64,000 nt of DNA from Schistosoma haematobium (GCF_000699445.3 NC_067195.1:67266591-67330590), one strand, 5' to 3'; numbered from the stretch's first letter, positions 47,803 to 61,227 are shown. Notes: generated from the sequence alone by a model not told the origin. Program-made: numbers and translations.

Positions 47803-50800
47803 AGTCTAAGATGTCAGATATTGGTTGTAAGTTATCATTCTCCCTTGTGCAAATCTACTGCATTCCTAATTAATCTTTGAGTCAGCATTTCCTGATTTGT
47901 AAAAGCTTGTGATTATTTGCATAAGTATTTGCCATTACTAGTCTATTTTGTTTTGCCTTTTTGTTATTTAAACGTTTGTTACTACCTTCAATTCAAATAA
48001 GAACATGTTTTTATTTGAACAAGATTATTACTTGTCAATATTTTAGTTATTTTTTAAGTCGTCTAATTGGTTCATACCTTAATTGTATATTTAAAATGTC
48101 GGTATTACTTCTGACTTATATTGTCGATATAACATCTTTCACTAAAGCCTTTTTATCTTTTCTCGTCGTTAGTAAAAATAATTATGTAATAGCTGGTGGC
48201 AAGGTAAATTGGTGATTATCCATGATATTTGTTCTGTGCGCTAAATTGAGAAAAACTAAAATTCCAGCAACCAAATACAAGCTCGTGCATTCTACTTTGA
48301 GGTATATTTTCTGTGAAGATCAAAGCTACCAACGGAATGTCCTAACCGAAGTACATGTTACTGGGTTTGAGATCGTGTCTGTTGTAACTACTCAATCTTA
48401 GCTCTATTTTGTGGGTGTTAAGTTTCAACGTTCTGACAAGGTATTCTCATCAATTCTCAATCGGCGTAGTGCTTTGTTCTTGTGATTAACTTTCTCATCG
48501 GTCGTATTATTAAGTACACTTACTTTTAAGAAGTAATAAAGATCAAGGATAATTATGGTTCTTCAATTAGTAGTCCATTTGCCTATCAAGCTTACATTTA
48601 ATTACATAATATCAATAATAAAGTATTACTTTCTCAACAGCTGAGATGTTTTACTGTCGCAAAACACTTTTTAAATGGTTTTTAGTATTGTGACCTGTTT
48701 ATTAACCGACATCAAATCATTCATGGGTTCCGCCAATAGAGCAGCTTTTGTTTGATACACTACTCTGTGTAATAGTTGCATGTTACTTTATTTTAGAACC
48801 TCTTAAGAGATTGTAGTTGAAGTTCAAAATCTGCGTTCACCCTGGAGCGATCATTTCATATAACTTGTCTAACTTACTAGTTGAGTTGCAAAGCCCAGCT
48901 GATAATCAGGTCTCACATCAGTCACTAGCTGCCATGTGAATGAAAGCTGCACAGTTGTACGCGATTTATAAAACTAGTCGCCTGTTATATTTTTTTCCAC
49001 CTCAGTTGAGTCAAGTTAAATCAATGAGTTAGTTCTGTTGTCGCTAATATAGTGTGAATAACTGTTCATACCTGTTGCGAATTTCCAAATTAATAATCTT
49101 TATGGACTTATACTTACAGTAGTCTCTTTCACTAAGGAAACGATTCTAGGAGGCTGTTGTATCTTTGTATATTACAACGCAAACTTGTTGCAAACTATAG
49201 TGGCGTATTTGCAGTGATATATTTGTTATAAAAACGTTTAATTTTTCCTTTGGGGGGGGGTAAAATCTATCAGATCACTAGTCTGTGTAAGTGTACGTCG
49301 TACTGTATAAGGCACTTGCCATTTGCATCCAAAAATATGCCATATACTTTGTCCCATTCTAGAACTTTTACAAAACAACCTGTCTCATTACTCACTACCT
49401 TAGTGAACCTTTGAAAATCATCTAGAAGTCAGTCTAGTATTCTCTAGGTATAGCAAATGAGATAACTTTTTGCACAATGAGAGTTAAAGCAGGACGTTTT
49501 GATATGAACCGTTAAATTAATATTCATCTCGTTATAGAGTGCGCAAAGCTTCAAGTTAACACTTCAACAGTTTTATACCATTATTTTTTTGATAGAATTC
49601 CATGGATTCAGGATGTACATTGAGAACTTAAGACTAGTTTTTTAGTTAGTTAATTCAAAGCAGAATAAAACAGGTCAGCATCATCTGCGTTTAGTCTCGC
49701 GAATAAAGCTTAGAAAGCGTTATAGCGGAAGAAAAATCTAATCATTTACCAACAAAAACGTGAAATACGGAGAAACAAGGATTCTCCGTAATTATTCCTT
49801 ATCAACCTTGATATATAATTATAAACTTGTTAAAATGTGCTCATACGTGTAATAAAGATTTGAAATTCGATTCACTGGTTAGAGGGTAAAAAAATCCTTG
49901 TTTCGAAGTGTGCAGATTCTTAGTTCACTTCAATGCATATATCATCAACAAGCTGGTTGGAAAATGACTTAAGAGCTATCTCATTATTTTATATGTACAG
50001 TGATAGTTTGGCATATCATAAAGTAGTAGAAAATGGATTCAGGTCCAACACAAGAACCATATGTATCTCATATATATCTGAAAACATGAGTGAACAAATG
50101 CAAAATCTAAAAGTAGTACATTGTCAGAGACATGGTACATGTAGTTATTTTCATTTGCTTGTAGAAGTCTGTCATATATTGATTAAATTTAGCAAGAACA
50201 TATAAACCGAGAAATTGCATAACCAGGTCAATTGTAACATTCAAATTATTCTACCAGCAAAAAGTTTGGGTCAATGTGTGTATACATTTTCTTTTTAGAA
50301 AAAAAACATGAAATATGGGAGTTAGGTACTGACTGCTTCATAATTACGAAGCCAGTAGTATACTATACGTAAAACCAATTGTTTTATTTGTTATGCTTTC
50401 ATTCATCTTACATGCACCACTTTAATGATAACCGTAACTTCAAATTAAATCATATGCAAACTGGTTTGCACAATGTTCACTTAGACTTTATTCCTTAAAT
50501 TACGTATAGAAGTGAATAAAATAACCATTTTTATTGTTTTCGCTTCTAATACTGATGTGAATAAAACTATTATCACCTAACTTGACTACTCGAGTAAAAT
50601 ATGATGTGATAAGGAAATAATATCTTGCTGATAAAGCTTGAAAAATATTAACTTTAAGATTTTTATCGGGTTTTAGTCATTTGGTTGATAGAAATGTGAA
50701 AACGTCTATAATGATGATCAATTCTTACACAACTTTACCGAAATCTACCATATATTTGTCTTAGATTGTTTTATAATAAAGATTTGCTTCTTAATGTAGG

Positions 50801-52875
50801 CAGTTGTTCAGTATCATGATAGTTATATTACAATTGGCTGTCGTGATAATCCAATTGGTGAAACTCATTGTTTTCCAATAAGCAAATCTAATTAATTTGG
50901 TCATGCGCTTCCATTTACTAGATATATTTACAGTATTCTTTTTTAACGTCAGAGCTTTACTGGTTCTTTTTCATCTGATAACAACTGCTTAACAAACTTA
51001 TGGGATCCAGATAAGTTGATGTGGTGTTTGTATGATCTAATGGTTCTTTTGTATTTGATAACTGCCTGACTTCAAATCACAAGTACAATACATTCGTTCG
51101 TGCGCATTTAGTTCTCTTCGGTCTAGAATACGCTATTTCGCGGATTCCTAGTTCGTATAATAATTCAAATACTTCTAATCATAACAGATGGTCTGGTAAG
51201 TCCTGTAATATTTGACCTTCACTATATCTCTTGATATGAAGGTTCTTGTTAGCTCCCTCGACCAAGAGATTTATTATTGGGTACTGACATTAGAACAAAT
51301 GTCTTGCGAGTGTGGTGCGTGCTACTGATGTCGACAGACATAGGTAGTATGAATCATCAATCGAAAGTAAAATGCCTGGCGGCAGAAGGTCAAGATCGAA
51401 GAAAAGAGAACGAGAATGATTGGTGTAGGTGTCTTAAACGATTGATTAGCGTTTTGCACATGAAGTATTTACTGTATGGTTCTCAAATTTTACTAAGAGG
51501 TCCCGTAATTTTGTATTCAAATACATTCGATCGTCCTCACTTGTGTTCTCGTTCACTACACAAGTAGTCTACATTACGGTGGTTTTCCTTTACCCAAGCA
51601 CTTCTGATTATACCACAGACTAATGTATCCTATCGTACAGTAATGTGTATAACCTTCGCCAGGTATGAATGCTACTTTTTTCATTTAGTAAATACAATTG
51701 ACAGTTTTCCAAGATTGGTTTCCTACATCAAGATTCAATCATTGATTTAGAGTATGTAAACAACAGTGCTAACAAAATTTAGTCTTCCGAAATGGTATCG
51801 GTAAATCAATTGACTGACTGTTAATGTAGTTAGTGTGTAAAGGTGCTGATTTCCGTAGTTAGACGAAGGAATAACCGTAGTCAGTAGTTGAAGACTAATG
51901 AAACAGCTGGAAGTAGGCTTAATCATCACGTCGTATTGGCGAGTTAATATTGTAGGCACGAAGTTCGATGAGACTGCTTTCATTAGGTGGCTTTTGACTT
52001 AAGCATGTATTATTTTAACTCAAAAAATTTATAGTCTTGAAGAATTAATTAATTAGACAGTTACTTGAAGATTTCAATACATAAAGCTCTTCATAGTTAA
52101 TCTTGCAAACTGTCCTACATACTACTTGAGCAATGACCTATAATTAACACAGACATTCTGTTGAATTGTAAGTAGGCTTTATTATAATAATTACTCTTTA
52201 ATGTAAAACTAAAGTAAACCAATTTGTCCAAACATCAAAATGTATAACATTTAATAAATAACGTCCCAAATATATATTAATCATACTAAAGCTAATCAGA
52301 AACAAGCTTTTCGTATTGCATAAAAAAGAATTCCCTAGGAGATTGTTCTTATGTAATATATATGTATATATAATCTCAAGAATGTTTATTCTTTTAAATT
52401 TGTGTGCAATTTCTATGTCTATCTATCATACTGTTGATACCATACGATTATGCATAGTAAGTATGATATACCTAATATCTGAAATCAGTTCAGAATTCAT
52501 TATCAATGTTTAATGGATGCTCAATGAAAACCAAATACATACTTTGTTTAACTTTGAGCTAGTATTCAACTCAATCATTGATATGTGGTATTATATTGTT
52601 AGAAAAGAAACATTGGAATACCTAGAATCATAGTTATTGATTTTATGTGTAAATGATATTAAAAACAAAAAAAAGAAAAGAGAAGAAAGAACCGTTTAGA
52701 GTAGTTTATTCATCTTCAGAAATGATCATCAATATAACATTTTCAATTCCTATATATTTATAAAACATGGTGAGTTGTTTTGTTTTGTTTTGTTTAAGAG
52801 TTACTTTCCAAAATTTGTTTTTATACATACGTAGGAATGTATTCGATCAACAACAACGAAGAAAAAGAAAATAAT
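47803..52875. other. 5-kb intergenic stretch
   Basis: AT-rich, with only short frames (up to 96 codons) that I cannot support as exons. It presumably includes the 3' UTR of the four-TM gene. A run of nine G lies near 49252. No retroelement seen elsewhere in this window was recognised here. Confidence 0.45.
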
Positions 52876-53014
52876 CCAACCAAAATAACTTTATTGAGTC
52901 AATCATCGAATAACATTCAAATGTTTACACAGGAAACTAAGTGCAAACAAAAAAATAAATGAAAATGTTGAAATGTTTCAACATTTCGAAACAATAAATA
53001 CAAACATATATCGA

Positions 53015-53061
<47 letters not shown>
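52776..53061. repeat. (TTTTG)n and (TAA)n simple repeats
   Basis: A TTTTG run covers 52776-52795 and a TAA trinucleotide run covers 53022-53061, the latter in the 3' UTR of the ATAD1-like gene. Confidence 0.8.
52890..52895 (-). terminator. Candidate polyadenylation signal of the ATAD1-like gene
   Basis: AATAAA on the minus strand, about 215 bases past the stop codon. Confidence 0.4.
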
Positions 53062-53109
53062 CAGAAAAATTCGGTAAGAGATATTGGATTATATGAATGA
53101 TTGATAAAT

Positions 53110-55729
53110 TCAGTCCAAAGGAAAGAAGTTTGTATTATCCAAAGGTGAAAGTTTAATTTTATCGTTCATATATTTATGCAAAGCTTGTGTAAAGTGGTCT
53201 ACAGTTACTAGTAAACTAGCTCGCCTAAAAAAATATAAATAGAATTATATATGTATAAAAGAGTGCATAAGTTTTGGTAAACAAAACTTAAGAAGTTAAT
53301 AAAAGTGTAATTTCCATTGTAATGAAGGTTATCAATGTTAGTATATACTAGATTTAATCTGGAAGTTTGCCACTGGCGTGTGTGAAAAAAATTAGATACT
53401 TTAGAATTTTAGGTTCACATTATTCAATAGCATGGTTAGATAAGCTAAAGCTTAGACATTTTGATTGTAATCACTTTTTCATGAATTTACTGGGTGTCAG
53501 ATATATATATATATATACTCTGTACGAGATCTCTACTCAAACACTAGTAGTCGACTCAAAGCTTATGGCAAACTGTCATCAGAATTATCAACTCAAAATG
53601 TTCTTCAGGGCTACTTACTTTCTCCATTTTAACTTGATCACAGACATACTTCTAAAGATAACGATATTCAGGAATTAATCTACCAAGGGATCAACAATAA
53701 GCAGAGTAAATAGCTCTATTTGGCGAAGACGCTGACAAAACCCAGTTTTGTGATCGCTTTGATCAACAATGCAAGTATGTTAAGAATGTGACTCTCCTTC
53801 TTAAAGCCAAAAATGTTACTTAGGGATTGGCTCGCTCCAGCGCTTGAATTAATGACTACAGTGAAGTAGTCGAGGATATCGACCGCTTCACCTATGTTGA
53901 GAGTTTCAACAGCTTTGATGGGCTGGTGTCTGACGAAATCTTGGCAAGGATTCAGAAACCCAGTTGGCTACACCAAGTTGCATCATCTGTGGTGCAGGTG
54001 AGGACCACTTTACTGAGCATTAGTCCACTGTGTCATTCTTCATAAATATAAAATATGGTCATTTAGAACAGAGAGTATTCATAGGTTACTAGTACTCGAT
54101 CATATATGTCTTCAAAGCATTGGTAGTATGAGTTGAGGTCATTGAATGAGAAGTATTGAGGTTTGGCAGTCGGTTGGTAAACAGTGGAGCTTCATCAACC
54201 GAAGTGGTTGTGCTATGTTTCTCTAATGATCAACTAACTCCTACGTCGACGAGCGATCTGTGGTGTATGAGTAGGTTGGAAATATGCTGTTACTACTTCT
54301 ACCAATCTGGAGTTTGTCCCGATAATCTCATCTAGCTGTGCTATTGTGGTGTAGCAACTCAAACCAATACACATATTTGCCAGATTCCAGTGGTTGACTA
54401 AGTGCAAAAGAAATATGAATACGATTGTGTGGCTTTAGTAAGTCGGTAACAATTAAAATTTTATTCAACAGATAAATAAATATAACTTGGAGTGAATACT
54501 AAAGTAGCTTTGTTAATAAATTATGAACGATAACGGTGTAATAAAACTTACGTATCATCACCTTCAAGAAAAGACCATAGACATGCAAATGCTGCTTTAC
54601 GACATAGTTCAGACAGATCACTTCCAGAAAGTCCTTCAGTTTTACTAGCGATCTGCATGAAATCGTCTTCATTGAGAGCTTTAGCAACTGGGTCATCCTT
54701 AAGAAGTACTTTTAAGATATGCTTTCTTTGATTTACGTTAGGAAGTGGAACATTTATCTGAGATAAAGAAGAAAAGAACAGTCATAAAAGGTAATCTAAC
54801 TTGATTTACTTGTGTAATTGTAATCTTAAATTTTGGACCTTTAACATGGTAATAAACATTTCCAGTTTATGCAATTATTTGGTTTGAGGCAGTGTAATCT
54901 GAAACAATAAGTTTCATCGACTAGAATAAGCTACTGATGAGATCAACTCTGAAGTAGGAAAATAACTGACACATACCTTGGTCCGATAAGTGAGTACTAT
55001 GAAAGGTTGTTAAATATCCAAACAGCAGAATATCGATTCCCACTGATACATATACAATTGTTTAAAGCATGTGAATTGTGATAAAAAAGATACAATAAAA
55101 TTATTAATGTTAATATGACTCATATAGAATGTTAACTTGAATCTGCGTATATGTTAAGTGAAATTTTAACATCCATGATCAGAATAAATATGGGTCAAAT
55201 ACGCAGATTCAAGTTAGCATTCTATATGAGTCATATTAACATTAACAATTTTATTGTATTTTGTTTATCACAATCCTAAATTCATATGCTTTAAACGATG
55301 TACTTTGCCCTTAACCTGGCCATTTTTCGGATTATTGATTTGGATATATAATTGTAGAATATGAAGAGAATTTATCGAAAAGAATATTCTTCGTTCAAAT
55401 ACTGGTCTTTTAATATAACGGGGATCTTTAAACGATATACAATTGTGTTTAGTAGAGTACACTTCATTATTTTAGTAATAAAATTTCCCAAAAAAAAACC
55501 CACTACGTAACAAAACGATGGGATATTGCGTATAAATATTTATCATTTACCTTAAAAGATAAACGACGTAATATAGCTTGATCTAAATCTCCAGGTCTAT
55601 TTGTTGCGCCTACAACTACTATTTGAGTATTATTATTTGTTATTAATCCATCCCATAAAGACATAAATTGAGTTTTCATCATACGTGTCGCTTCGTTATC
55701 CAAATGAGAACGTGTAGTTAAAAAAGAAT
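53110..55729 (-). CDS. ATAD1: ATAD1/Msp1-type AAA ATPase, last three exons
   Basis: Exons 55551-55729, 54552-54757 and 53110-53224 join in phase to 166 codons, the C-terminal part of the protein. Visible parts: the residues after Walker B ([20 protein letters not shown], then QFMSLWDG), sensor 1 and arginine finger ([18 protein letters not shown]), the helical lid ([20 protein letters not shown]) and a short C-terminus ending FFPLD. [17 protein letters not shown] is characteristic of ATAD1/Msp1, the membrane-anchored hexamer that pulls mislocalised tail-anchored proteins out of the mitochondrial outer membrane. The Walker A and Walker B exons and the membrane anchor are not visible and must lie beyond 64000, past an RTE, a PLE relic and a LINE, unless lost. 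Confidence 0.87.
53505..54180 (+). mobile_element. Decayed LINE RT/3' fragment in the last ATAD1 intron
   Basis: It matches 63080-63780 of the large LINE in patches (for example tcgatcatatatgtcttcaaag against the DHRCLRN codons), with deletions. It is antisense to the host gene. Confidence 0.55.
55060..55296. repeat. Long inverted repeat, about 95-bp arms
   Basis: Arms 55060-55150 and 55199-55296 are nearly perfect reverse complements (gtttaaagcat ... gaatctgcgtat) around a 48-bp loop. Two small indels and a few mismatches separate them. They lie in the intron between the first two visible ATAD1 exons. Confidence 0.85.
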
Positions 55730-56476
55730 CTAAAGGGGGAGAAACAGAAACAATTGAGTCAATGAAATTATTCAATAATATACAGGAAATATTTAACAAC
55801 TCATTACATGCACTACATATTTACTTTTCAATATGAAAAATCAAAGTTTACGTCAATTGCAAATATAATACAAATTGTCAGTTAAGTGAATATTTTAATT
55901 GTGACTAATAAAATAAAGTCAACTAAATTAAGAATGTAGGACGCATTCAATATTATCATCCAGAGATGATTATTCTACTTTACAAATTAACTAAATTTGG
56001 GATAAACAGATTATCCAATTTTGATTGAGTGGATGTATGGTGTTTATTGTCAGATCTGGAGTTCTGCTCTTCAATGTAGGACTGTAGATAAACACTATTA
56101 AAAGCGGAATAGGTGCTAATGCTCTGTGTTACACGATTATCTAGCTGACTACAGACTCTAAAATTGACAAATATCGTTCACCAATAAATTGGCAAGTATT
56201 TTATGTGGTAATATCTTGTCACAGTAATAACTGCAGATTAATAGTAATCATCATAGAAAACATTACTGCAAATTTAGTAGTCAAAAATAATGTTAAGCGG
56301 CTTTTAGTTAAGTGGGTATTATGATCATTCATAACTCCGCCTGGAGTCCCTCCGGGGGCTACTGCCGGTCCCAAGCCCGGATAAAGGAGGAGGGTTGGGC
56401 ATGGGGTTAGCGTCCCCATCCTGTAGAAAACTAACTCGCTAAAAAACGCTAACCAGAAAAGAATTATTCAAACCTT

Positions 56477-57370
56477 TTGAACTCTGCTCTGGGAGTCAGA
56501 AGGTCTTCATTTAGGAGAGTTATGACGCCTCATGATGAAAGCCGAGTTCCTTCGGAAGTTACGAGGCCGATGCCCCTTCTGCCAACCAGAGCAATCATTT
56601 ATTTAGGTACATGGAGTGTTCGTACAATGTGGGATACCGGAAGAGCCTTCCAAATTGCTGCAGAAATGAGGAGATACAACCTGGAGGTGCTTGGGATCAG
56701 TGAAACACAATCGATGCAAGTTGGACAACAACGACTAGCTTCAGGGGAGCTTCTGTTATACTCCTGCCATGAGGAAGAAAATGCTCCACATACACAAGGA
56801 GTTGCATTGATACTGTCCAAACAAACACAAAAGGCACTTATAGGATGGGAATCTCATGGACCAAGGATCATCACAGCTTCCTTCAAAACAAAGAAAGAGG
56901 GCATTTCAATGAACATCATCCAATGCAATGAGCCTACCAACGATTACAATGAAGACGCTAAAGACCAATTCTACAATAGGCTGCAGTCAATCGTCGAGAA
57001 GTGCCCAACAAAGGACCTGACCATTCTGATGGGAGATTTCAACGCCAAGGTTGGAACGGACGACACTGGATATGAAGACATCATGGGACGACACGGACTG
57101 GGAGAGAGAAACGAAAATGAGGAAAGATTTGCAAATCTATGTGCCTTCAATAAACTGGTCATAGGCGGCACCATATTCCCACATAAACACATACACAAAA
57201 CCACATGGACTTCACCGGATCACACTACACAAAACCAAATCGACCATATCTGCATCAACAAAAAGTTCAGGAGGACTATAGAGGACGTGAGAACCAAGAG
57301 AGGAGCTGATATAGCATCAGATCATCACTTGCTGGTCGCCAAGATGAAATTGAAACTCAAGAAGCACTAG
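56477..57370 (+). pseudogene. RTE endonuclease part, ended by a nonsense codon
   Basis: This 297-aa frame holds the APE-type endonuclease: GTWSVRTMWDTGR, ISETQ with the metal-binding Glu, LMGDFNAKVG and ASDHHLLVAKM. The stop TAG is in the same frame as the RT that begins three bases later. The sibling at 38025 has TGG there, so the two parts were one protein. It nicks target DNA in intact elements. Confidence 0.85.
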
Positions 57371-57373
57371 ACA

Positions 57374-59230
57374 ATGGGGCAGACAATATTACAAAAGTTC
57401 AATACAGCCTTTCTTCAGGATACTAACAAACTCAACAAATTCAAGATAGACCTCAGCAACAAGTTCCAGGCCTTTCATGATCTACTCAGTGGAGAAGGAA
57501 CTACTGTGGAGAGCAACTGGATGGGGATCAAAGAGGCAATCACTTCAACATGTCATGAGGTCCTGGGTCACAAGGAGCACCATCACAAGGAATGGATCAC
57601 TGTTGATACACTGGACAAGATTCAAGAAAGGAGGAAAAAGAAGGCAGCAATCAATACCAGCCGAACAAAAGCAGAGAAAGCCAAGGCACAAGCTGAATAT
57701 ACAGAAGTAAACAAACAAGTGAAGAGGAGCATCAGAACCGACAAACGTAAATATGTGGAAGATCTAGCAATGACGGCGGAAAAGGCTGCAAGAGAAGGGA
57801 ACATGAGACGACTGTATGATACGACAAAGAAACTCTCTGGAAATCACCGTAAACCGGAGCGACCAGTGAAAAGGAAGGAAGGCAAGGTAATCGCCAATAT
57901 TGAAGAACAACAAAACAGGTGGGTAGGACACTTCAATGAACTCTTGAATCGACCAGCTCCACTGAACCCACCCAACATCGAAGCAGCACCCACGGACCTC
58001 CCAATCAATGTTAGCCCACCAACAATTGAAGAAATCAGCATGGCCATCAGACAAATCAAGAGTAGCAAAGCAGCAGGACCGGACAACATTCCAGCAGAGG
58101 CACTGAAAGCAGACGTAGCGGCAACTGCAAGGATACTCCACATTCTCCTCAATAAGATTTGGGATGAGGAACAAGTACCAAAAGACTGGAAAGAAGGACT
58201 TCTGGTCAAAATACCGAAGAAAGGCGATCTCAGCAAGTGTGATAACTACAGGGGCATCACTCTTCTCTCAATACCGGGAAAAGTCTTCAACAGGGTATTG
58301 TTAAACAGGATGAAGGACTGCGTAGACGCCCAACTTCGAGACCAACAGGCAGGATTCCGTAAGGATAGATCGTGTACAGACCAAATCGCAACTCTACGGA
58401 TCATTGTGGAACAATCAATTGAATGGAATTCATCACTCTACATCAACTTCATTGACTACGAAAAGGCATTTGATAGCGTGGACAGAACAACACTATGGAA
58501 GCTTCTTCGATACTATGGCGTGCCTCAGAAGATAGTCAATATCATACAGAACTCATATGATGGATTACACTGCAAAATTATGCATGGAGGACAATTGACA
58601 AAGTCGTTCGAAGTGAAGACCGGTGTTAGGCAAGGTTGTTTACTCTCACCCTTTCTCTTTCTCCTGGTGATCGACTGGATCATGAAGACGTCAACATCTG
58701 AAGGGAAACGCGGGATACAGTGGACATCTAGGATGCAGCTGGACGATCTAGACTTCGCAGGTGATCTGGCCCTCCTATCACAATCGCAACAACAGATGCA
58801 GGAGAAGACGAACAGTGTGGCAGCAGCCTCAGCAGCAATAGGTCTCAATATACACAAAGGGAAAAGCAGGATTCTCCGATACAACACAGAATGCACCAAT
58901 CCAATCACAATTGACGGAGAAGATTTGGAAGATGTAAAAACCTTTACGTATTTGGGCAGCATCATTGACGAACAGGGTGGATCTGATGCAGATGTGAAGG
59001 CGCGGATCGGTAAAGCAAGAGCAGCAGATTTACAACTGAAGAACATCTGGATCTCAAAGCAACTGTCAACCAACACCAAGGTTAGGATTTTCAATACAAA
59101 TGTCAAGACAGTTCTACTGTATGGGGCGGAAACCTGGCGAACTACGAAAGTCATCATCCAGAAGATACAGGTGTTTATTACACAGTTGTCTACGCAAAAT
59201 ACTTCGGATCCATTGGCCGGAAACTATTAG
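57374..59230 (+). pseudogene. RTE reverse transcriptase part, frameshifted at its end
   Basis: This 618-aa frame has a charged linker, then AAGPDNIPAEALK, NYRGITLLSIPGK, DQQAGFRKDRSCTDQIATLR, FIDYEKAFDSVDRTTLW and [12 protein letters not shown]. The catalytic site reads FAGD instead of the usual F/YxDD; the sibling at 20250 reads FTDD. A one-base insertion near 59180 diverts the last residues. The true C-terminus ([14 protein letters not shown], then [15 protein letters not shown]) continues in another frame to 59540. Confidence 0.85.
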
Positions 59231-59540
59231 CAACAACGTACTGTGGGAGAGAACAAACCAGATCCCAGCGGAGGAAGAAATCAGGAAGAAGCGCTGGAAG
59301 TGGATAGGACACACATTGAGGAAAGCACCGAACTGTGTCACAAGACAAGCCCTCAGATGGAATCCTGAAGGCCAAAGGAAAAGAGGAAGACCAAAGAACA
59401 CATTACGCCGAGAAATGGAGATAGACATGAGAAAAATGAACAAGAATTGGATGGAACTAGAAAAGAAGGCCAAGGACAGAGTGGGTTGGAGAGTGCTGGT
59501 CGGTGGCCTATGCTCCATTAGGAGTAACAGGCGCAAGTAA
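59181..59540 (+). pseudogene. RTE C-terminal part in shifted frame
   Basis: It reads from [15 protein letters not shown] through [17 protein letters not shown] to [12 protein letters not shown] and a stop before the gtaa tail. It matches the unshifted C-terminus of the copy at 20640-20990. Confidence 0.8.
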
Positions 59541-59960
59541 GTAAGTAAGTAAGTATGATCATTCATATCCAAAATAGGAATTTATATATATAATGGTAGC
59601 AAAAGTTAATCATTTCTTATGTACTTACATGCTACGTAGTATAATTGAAGTAGTGGACTATTTTTATTCAATAATGGTTAACACTCTATTAACTGTATGT
59701 TTATGAAACTAATGAGCAGTTTATCGACTTTGAATGTACTCTTTCATCTAATTTCAGTCAATCATTAGTCATAATAAAAACATTAACCCTGACAAAAATA
59801 TGCGTCACTTCGAGTTGCCATACTACGTCAAAACGAAGAGAAGTTAATAAAGAGGAATAGTAAAATAATCAAAACAATAGTATAGATGATAGTGAGAAAG
59901 TTTAAACATCAGAGGATATTTATTCGTGAAAATTATATTTAAAATAACCTCAGTAATGGC

Positions 59961-60965
59961 AAGTTAAATAATTCCAACGTTTTGTCCGCCAATCTTGTTC
60001 ACATTATATCCAAAAAGTTATAATCCTTATAGGTTCTGTGGAATAACAAAAACTCACAGGAATACACCACTAAGACCAATGATGGATTCGACGAATTCAC
60101 CAACATATAAACTAGCGAAATACTTAGCTAGGATACTCAGACCATATGATAAATCGGTTGATCATGTAATTAAAAAGGAGAGGTTTCCAAAGGAAGAACA
60201 ACAGAATGAAGTCAACTTTTATGATTGTGATGCAGCTTATGTGGGAGAAACATCTAGACAGTTGAATGAGAGATTAAAGAAACACAAACAATGTTTGAAA
60301 CATATTCCCTAATCTTCGGTTGATCTAAAGAAACTGAAGAGTAAGTCAGCGATATCGTTACATGCGTTCGAAACAGGATAACAGATCAACTTTGAAGGGA
60401 GTAAAATACTTCAGATAGGGTTTGGCACGCATGAAGAAAGATTGATAGTAGAAGCGCTGTATATACGGGCGATTTTGAACACAACCTGGGTAGAAAATAT
60501 GGTATTCAACTGGCTACCCCTTGGCAAATGTTCAGCAACGAGTAATTGAACCCTGTTTCCATCCAACCTGTTTATTTCACATACACTGTTCTACCGCAAA
60601 AAGTAATCTGTATATTTTATTTATGAATTCGATAATTCTCATTTTACATACAAACCAACATTTCGAAAACATCTTCAATTTGCACTTTTATTTTTACTTT
60701 TAATGAATAAACTGACATTTAATATCAACTATTAATAACTTAAACGTACACATACACACATATTCATTCATTTATCTTCACATTGTGAAATTTTCACATG
60801 ATTCACATCTTACTGACCCATGTTACCCTACATACTAACTTCATCATCTGAATATAATTGAATAAGCATTTAGTGTAGATTTGATTTGATTGTTAAGGGT
60901 TTTTGATTACTATCCTGAAGAAGTCCAAACATGTTTGCCGTACGAAACGTTGGAATTATTTAAAT
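59961..60965 (+). mobile_element. Internally deleted second Penelope-like element
   Basis: The frame 59995-60312 joins a Penelope RT piece (RFCGITKTHRNTPLRPMMDS, then YKLAKYLARILRPY) directly to a GIY-YIG piece (DAAYVGETSRQLNERLKKH), skipping the RT catalytic domain. The ends are inverted: aataattccaacgttt near 59967 and its reverse complement near 60947-60963. The right end has CTGAAGA, a hairpin and GAAA, the layout of a hammerhead core (60913-60950). This family differs from the PLE at 1278-4204. Confidence 0.7.
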
Positions 60966-61227
60966 TTCAATCACTGATATTATTTTAAATATAGTTTTCG
61001 CAGATAATGTCTTCTATATATTCGGTGTCCGATTTCTGTCAAGCTATTCGTTCGAATATTAATGAATATTCGTATAAGTTAAAGAATATTCTTCAGAAAG
61101 AATGGATGAATTTTAGAAATTAAAATACGAAAGTATATTGAGGTTCAAGACTTCATGAAAAAAAAGTGAACTCCTATGAGGCACAGTGAATGATACTGAC
61201 TCAAAATTTTCCAACCACTGATCGCAA

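Larger units (their letters stand above)
56334..59553 (+). mobile_element. Full-length RTE-type non-LTR retrotransposon
   Basis: The 3.2-kb element is bounded by the 14-bp duplication tatgatcattcata (56320-56333 and 59554-59567). It has a GC-richer 5' UTR, an apurinic endonuclease, an RT, a C-terminal basic region and a short gtaa tandem tail, as RTE-clade elements (such as schistosome SR2 types) do. The frame is broken in three places, each checked against relatives in this window: a TAG at 57368-57370, Gly for the first catalytic Asp at 58771-58773, and a one-base insertion near 59180. The copy is probably immobile. Confidence 0.9.

Noticed and set aside
49933..50205. 90-codon frame in the intergenic stretch
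   Set aside because: No splice context, domain or coding bias; AT-rich sequence produces such frames by chance.
51277..51567. 96-codon frame that looks repeat-derived
   Set aside because: No second copy was seen in this window and no protein family was recognised.
57764..59157. Minus-strand frames of 130-210 codons opposite the RTE
   Set aside because: They are antisense shadows of the RT coding frame without domain motifs.
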